From Streptomyces sp. NBC_00083 (lineage in GTDB: Bacteria > Actinomycetota > Actinomycetes > Streptomycetales > Streptomycetaceae), in assembly GCF_026343295.1 (NCBI RefSeq), contig NZ_JAPELY010000004.1:1-64000 (forward strand): DNA of 64,000 bases. Direction: 5' to 3'. A program made the position numbers and the translations under genes. The notes under the pieces are model-generated. The model was not told the DNA's origin. It made no database searches and saw only the letters and a program-made list of their open reading frames with translations. Numbering within the stretch: position 1 is the stretch's first letter; each line of letters begins with the position of its first letter. This document shows positions 61,902 to 64,000 of the stretch, one piece after another.

Positions 61902-63395
61902 GTGAGCATTCCCGAGCCGTTGGACGAGCCCTGGGCCGATACCGGTCCGAGCGACCGTCTGCCTGTTTCCCGCCAACGCGGCGACAGCGAGGGCCGAGGC
62001 CGTGGCCGCGGCAGAGGCCGTGACGATCAGCACGACCGCGGTCAGGACGACTGGGACGGCGGTTCCTCCGGATTCGAGCGGGTACCCCCGCAGGACATCG
62101 ACGCCGAACAGTCGGTCCTGGGCGGCATGCTGCTCTCCAAGGACGCCATCGCGGACGTCGTGGAGATCATCAAGGGCCACGACTTCTACAAGCCCGCGCA
62201 CGAGACCGTCTACACGGCGATCCTCGACCTCTATGCCAAGGGTGAGCCCGCCGACCCCATCACGGTCGCCGCGGAGCTGGTCAAGCGCGGCGAGATCACC
62301 CGGGTCGGCGGCGCCTCGTACCTGCACACGCTGGTCCAGTCGGTGCCGACGGCGGCCAACGCCTCGTACTACGCGGAGATCGTCCACGAGCGTGCGGTGC
62401 TGCGCCGGCTCGTCGAGGCAGGCACGAAGATCACGCAAATGGGATACGCGGCGGACGGCGACGTCGACGACATCGTCAACTCCGCCCAGGCCGAGATCTA
62501 CGCGGTCACCGAGCAGCGCACCAGCGAGGACTATCTGCCGCTCGGCGACATCATGGAGGGCGCCCTCGACGAGATCGAGGCGATCGGCTCGCGCAGCGGC
62601 GAGATGACCGGAGTGCCCACCGGCTTCACCGACTTCGACTCGCTCACCAACGGCCTGCATCCAGGCCAGATGGTCGTCATCGCCGCCCGACCCGCCATGG
62701 GTAAGTCGACCCTGGCGCTCGACTTCGCGCGGGCCTGTTCCATCAAGCACAACCTGCCGAGCGTGATCTTCTCGCTCGAAATGGGACGCAACGAGATCGC
62801 GATGCGTCTGCTGTCGGCAGAGGCCCGGGTCGCGCTCCACCACATGCGCTCCGGCACCATGACCGACGAGGACTGGACCCGCCTGGCCCGCCGTATGCCG
62901 GACGTCTCCCAGGCGCCGCTCTACATCGACGACTCGCCCAACCTGTCGATGATGGAAATCCGCGCCAAATGCCGGCGGTTGAAGCAGCGCAACGACCTCC
63001 GCCTCGTCGTCATCGACTATCTGCAGCTGATGCAGTCCGGCGGTTCGAAGCGCGCCGAGAGCCGGCAGCAGGAAGTCTCGGACATGTCGCGAAACCTGAA
63101 GCTCCTCGCCAAGGAGCTGCAGCTCCCGGTCATCGCGCTCTCGCAGCTGAACCGTGGCCCCGAGCAGCGCACGGACAAGAAGCCGATGGTGTCCGACCTC
63201 CGCGAATCCGGCTCCATCGAGCAGGACGCGGACATGGTCATCCTGCTGCACCGTGAGGACGCCTACGAGAAGGAGTCGCCCCGCGCGGGCGAGGCGGACC
63301 TGATCGTGGCCAAGCACCGTAACGGCCCGACGGCCACCATCACGGTCGCGTTCCAGGGCCACTACTCGCGCTTCGTGGACATGGCGCAGACCTGA
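61902..63395 (+). CDS. dnaB: Replicative DNA helicase DnaB
   Basis: A 497-residue hexameric helicase. A charged Gly/Arg/Asp-rich start of about 60 residues precedes the N-terminal domain (PPQDIDAEQSVLGGMLLSKDAI). The RecA-type motor follows with Walker A ARPAMGKSTLALDFA near residue 270, Walker B LVVIDYLQLM, and SQLNRGPEQR and HRDR-like AKHRNGPT motifs. No intein is present. The GTG at 61902 has GGGAGGAGG. DnaA boxes lie in its upstream region. Confidence 0.97.
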   Translation: MSIPEPLDEPWADTGPSDRLPVSRQRGDSEGRGRGRGRGRDDQHDRGQDDWDGGSSGFERVPPQDIDAEQSVLGGMLLSKDAIADVVEIIKGHDFYKPAHETVYTAILDLYAKGEPADPITVAAELVKRGEITRVGGASYLHTLVQSVPTAANASYYAEIVHERAVLRRLVEAGTKITQMGYAADGDVDDIVNSAQAEIYAVTEQRTSEDYLPLGDIMEGALDEIEAIGSRSGEMTGVPTGFTDFDSLTNGLHPGQMVVIAARPAMGKSTLALDFARACSIKHNLPSVIFSLEMGRNEIAMRLLSAEARVALHHMRSGTMTDEDWTRLARRMPDVSQAPLYIDDSPNLSMMEIRAKCRRLKQRNDLRLVVIDYLQLMQSGGSKRAESRQQEVSDMSRNLKLLAKELQLPVIALSQLNRGPEQRTDKKPMVSDLRESGSIEQDADMVILLHREDAYEKESPRAGEADLIVAKHRNGPTATITVAFQGHYSRFVDMAQT

Positions 63396-63401
63396 CGGGA
63401 G

Positions 63402-63419
63402 AGGCGCGGATCCGCGCCT
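63402..63419 (+). terminator. Hairpin after dnaB
   Basis: An 18-base palindrome, AGGCGCGGATCCGCGCCT, followed by TCC, 6 bases past the dnaB stop. Confidence 0.6.
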
Positions 63420-63522
63420 TCCGTGCCCTGCCCTCCCCGGCGATCTCCTTTGGCCGGCCCGAAGGGCGGGGAAGCGAGGCGAGCGGCCGGGGGCCGACCC
63501 CCGCGTGAGCGCATCGCTTCAT

Positions 63523-63549
63523 GCCGTCCCCGGCGTCCCCGGGGACGGC
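63523..63549 (-). terminator. Hairpin downstream of the right-edge PadR gene
   Basis: Arms GCCGTCCCC and GGGGACGGC with a 9-base loop, directly next to the stop codon of the minus-strand gene. Confidence 0.55.
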
Positions 63550-63550
63550 C

Positions 63551-64000
63551 TCACTGGTCCGCCGGCCCCTCCGCGAGGGCGTCCAGCTGGTCCTTCGACC
63601 ACGCCAGCGCCCCGGTCCGCAGGTCGTCGACCACCGCGCGCACCCACTCAAGCTCCGCGGCCGTGACGGCTCGCAGGTACTCGGTCTCCAGGCGGGTGAT
63701 GCGCGGCAGCCCCCGGTCCGCCTCCGCGGCCATGGCCGCTTCCAGGCGGTCCAGCTTCTCCGCGAGGGCGTCGGCCCGCAGCCCCAGTACGTTCGCCATC
63801 TCTCCCGGCGTGAGCAGCAGCAGGTTCGACAGGGCGGCCGGGAACTCCGGGAATTCCTGCTTGGGCGTGGAGAGCATCTCCTCCAGCCAGGCGCGGGCGG
63901 TCGCGCGCCCCGCGTCGGTGACGTCGTACACGGTCCGTTCGGGGTACTGCTGATCGCGCTCCGTCTCGCGAACCGCGATCAGCCCTTCGCCGTTGAGCCG
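63551..64000 (-). CDS. PadR-family transcriptional regulator, 5' end beyond the window
   Basis: 149 residues are visible; the start lies beyond base 64,000. The first visible residues RLNGEGLIAVRE, then QQYPERTVYDVTDAGRATARAWLEE, are the wing and vinculin-type linker of a PadR protein. The C-terminal helical part (ADALAEKLDRLEAAMAAEA) serves dimerisation. It is the second PadR gene of the window and is not closely similar to the one near ino1. Its target is unknown. Confidence 0.8.
   Translation of the reverse strand, partial: RLNGEGLIAVRETERDQQYPERTVYDVTDAGRATARAWLEEMLSTPKQEFPEFPAALSNLLLLTPGEMANVLGLRADALAEKLDRLEAAMAAEADRGLPRITRLETEYLRAVTAAELEWVRAVVDDLRTGALAWSKDQLDALAEGPADQ

Overview
This 64 kb window is the origin-of-replication region of a Streptomyces chromosome (or a very close relative). 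The base composition is very GC-rich, GTG starts are common, the DnaA boxes are of the TTGTCCACA type, and the gene order gyrA-gyrB-DUF721-recF-gnd-dnaN-oriC-dnaA-rpmH-rnpA-yidD-yidC-khpB-rsmG-parA-parB is the standard Streptomyces core. Neither tRNA gene encodes its CCA end, and a CCA-adding enzyme gene lies in the window. Everything here was read by eye. Family names rest on motif recognition, not on database searches.

Layout. 1-1,730: an atypical, partly AT-rich stretch with the start of a small secreted-protein gene and a decayed FtsX/MacB-type permease relic. 1,727-16,118: tRNA-Ala, a helix-turn-helix gene followed by a membrane-anchored Ser/Thr kinase, small secreted or membrane proteins (including a DLW-39 protein), a GT2 glycosyltransferase converging on an FkbM methyltransferase, an amidohydrolase divergent from a DoxX gene with two copies of one operator-like palindrome between them, a large STAND-type NTPase with 14 WD40 repeats, and tRNA-Ile. 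16,216-28,612: DUF3566, gyrA, gyrB, DUF721, recF, gnd, dnaN, oriC and dnaA, all on the minus strand. oriC (about 25,950-26,730) has many DnaA-box matches and a TAGTAGTAG DnaA-trio beside two abutting boxes.

28,994-34,994: the plus-strand rpmH, rnpA, yidD, yidC, khpB, rsmG, parA, parB block, covering ribosome and RNase P assembly, membrane insertion, rRNA methylation and chromosome partition. 36,020-45,661: a minus-strand envelope and redox block of DUF6049, murJ, a pseudokinase, sigM, its anti-sigma factor, and trxB-trxA with a SigR-type promoter. 45,828-57,549: cca, an MFS exporter, ino1 behind a PadR regulator with a perfect palindromic operator, a class A penicillin-binding protein, a GT87-like membrane glycosyltransferase, and an alanine-racemase-like enzyme with FemX. 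58,274-63,395: rpsF-ssb-rpsR-rplI, a MATE exporter, and dnaB, whose upstream region carries its own DnaA-box cluster. A second PadR-type gene runs off the right end.

Twelve perfect parS sites (GTTTCACGTGAAAC) lie between 32,646 and 60,097, and none lies on the gyrA side of dnaA. Several are the centre of longer perfect palindromes at gene ends, and three lie inside parA, parB and the anti-sigma gene, where each encodes the peptide VSRET. The least ordinary signals are the parS layout, the DnaA-box cluster upstream of dnaB, the DnaA-trio, the free-standing pseudokinase next to murJ, and the paired operators between the amidohydrolase and DoxX genes.
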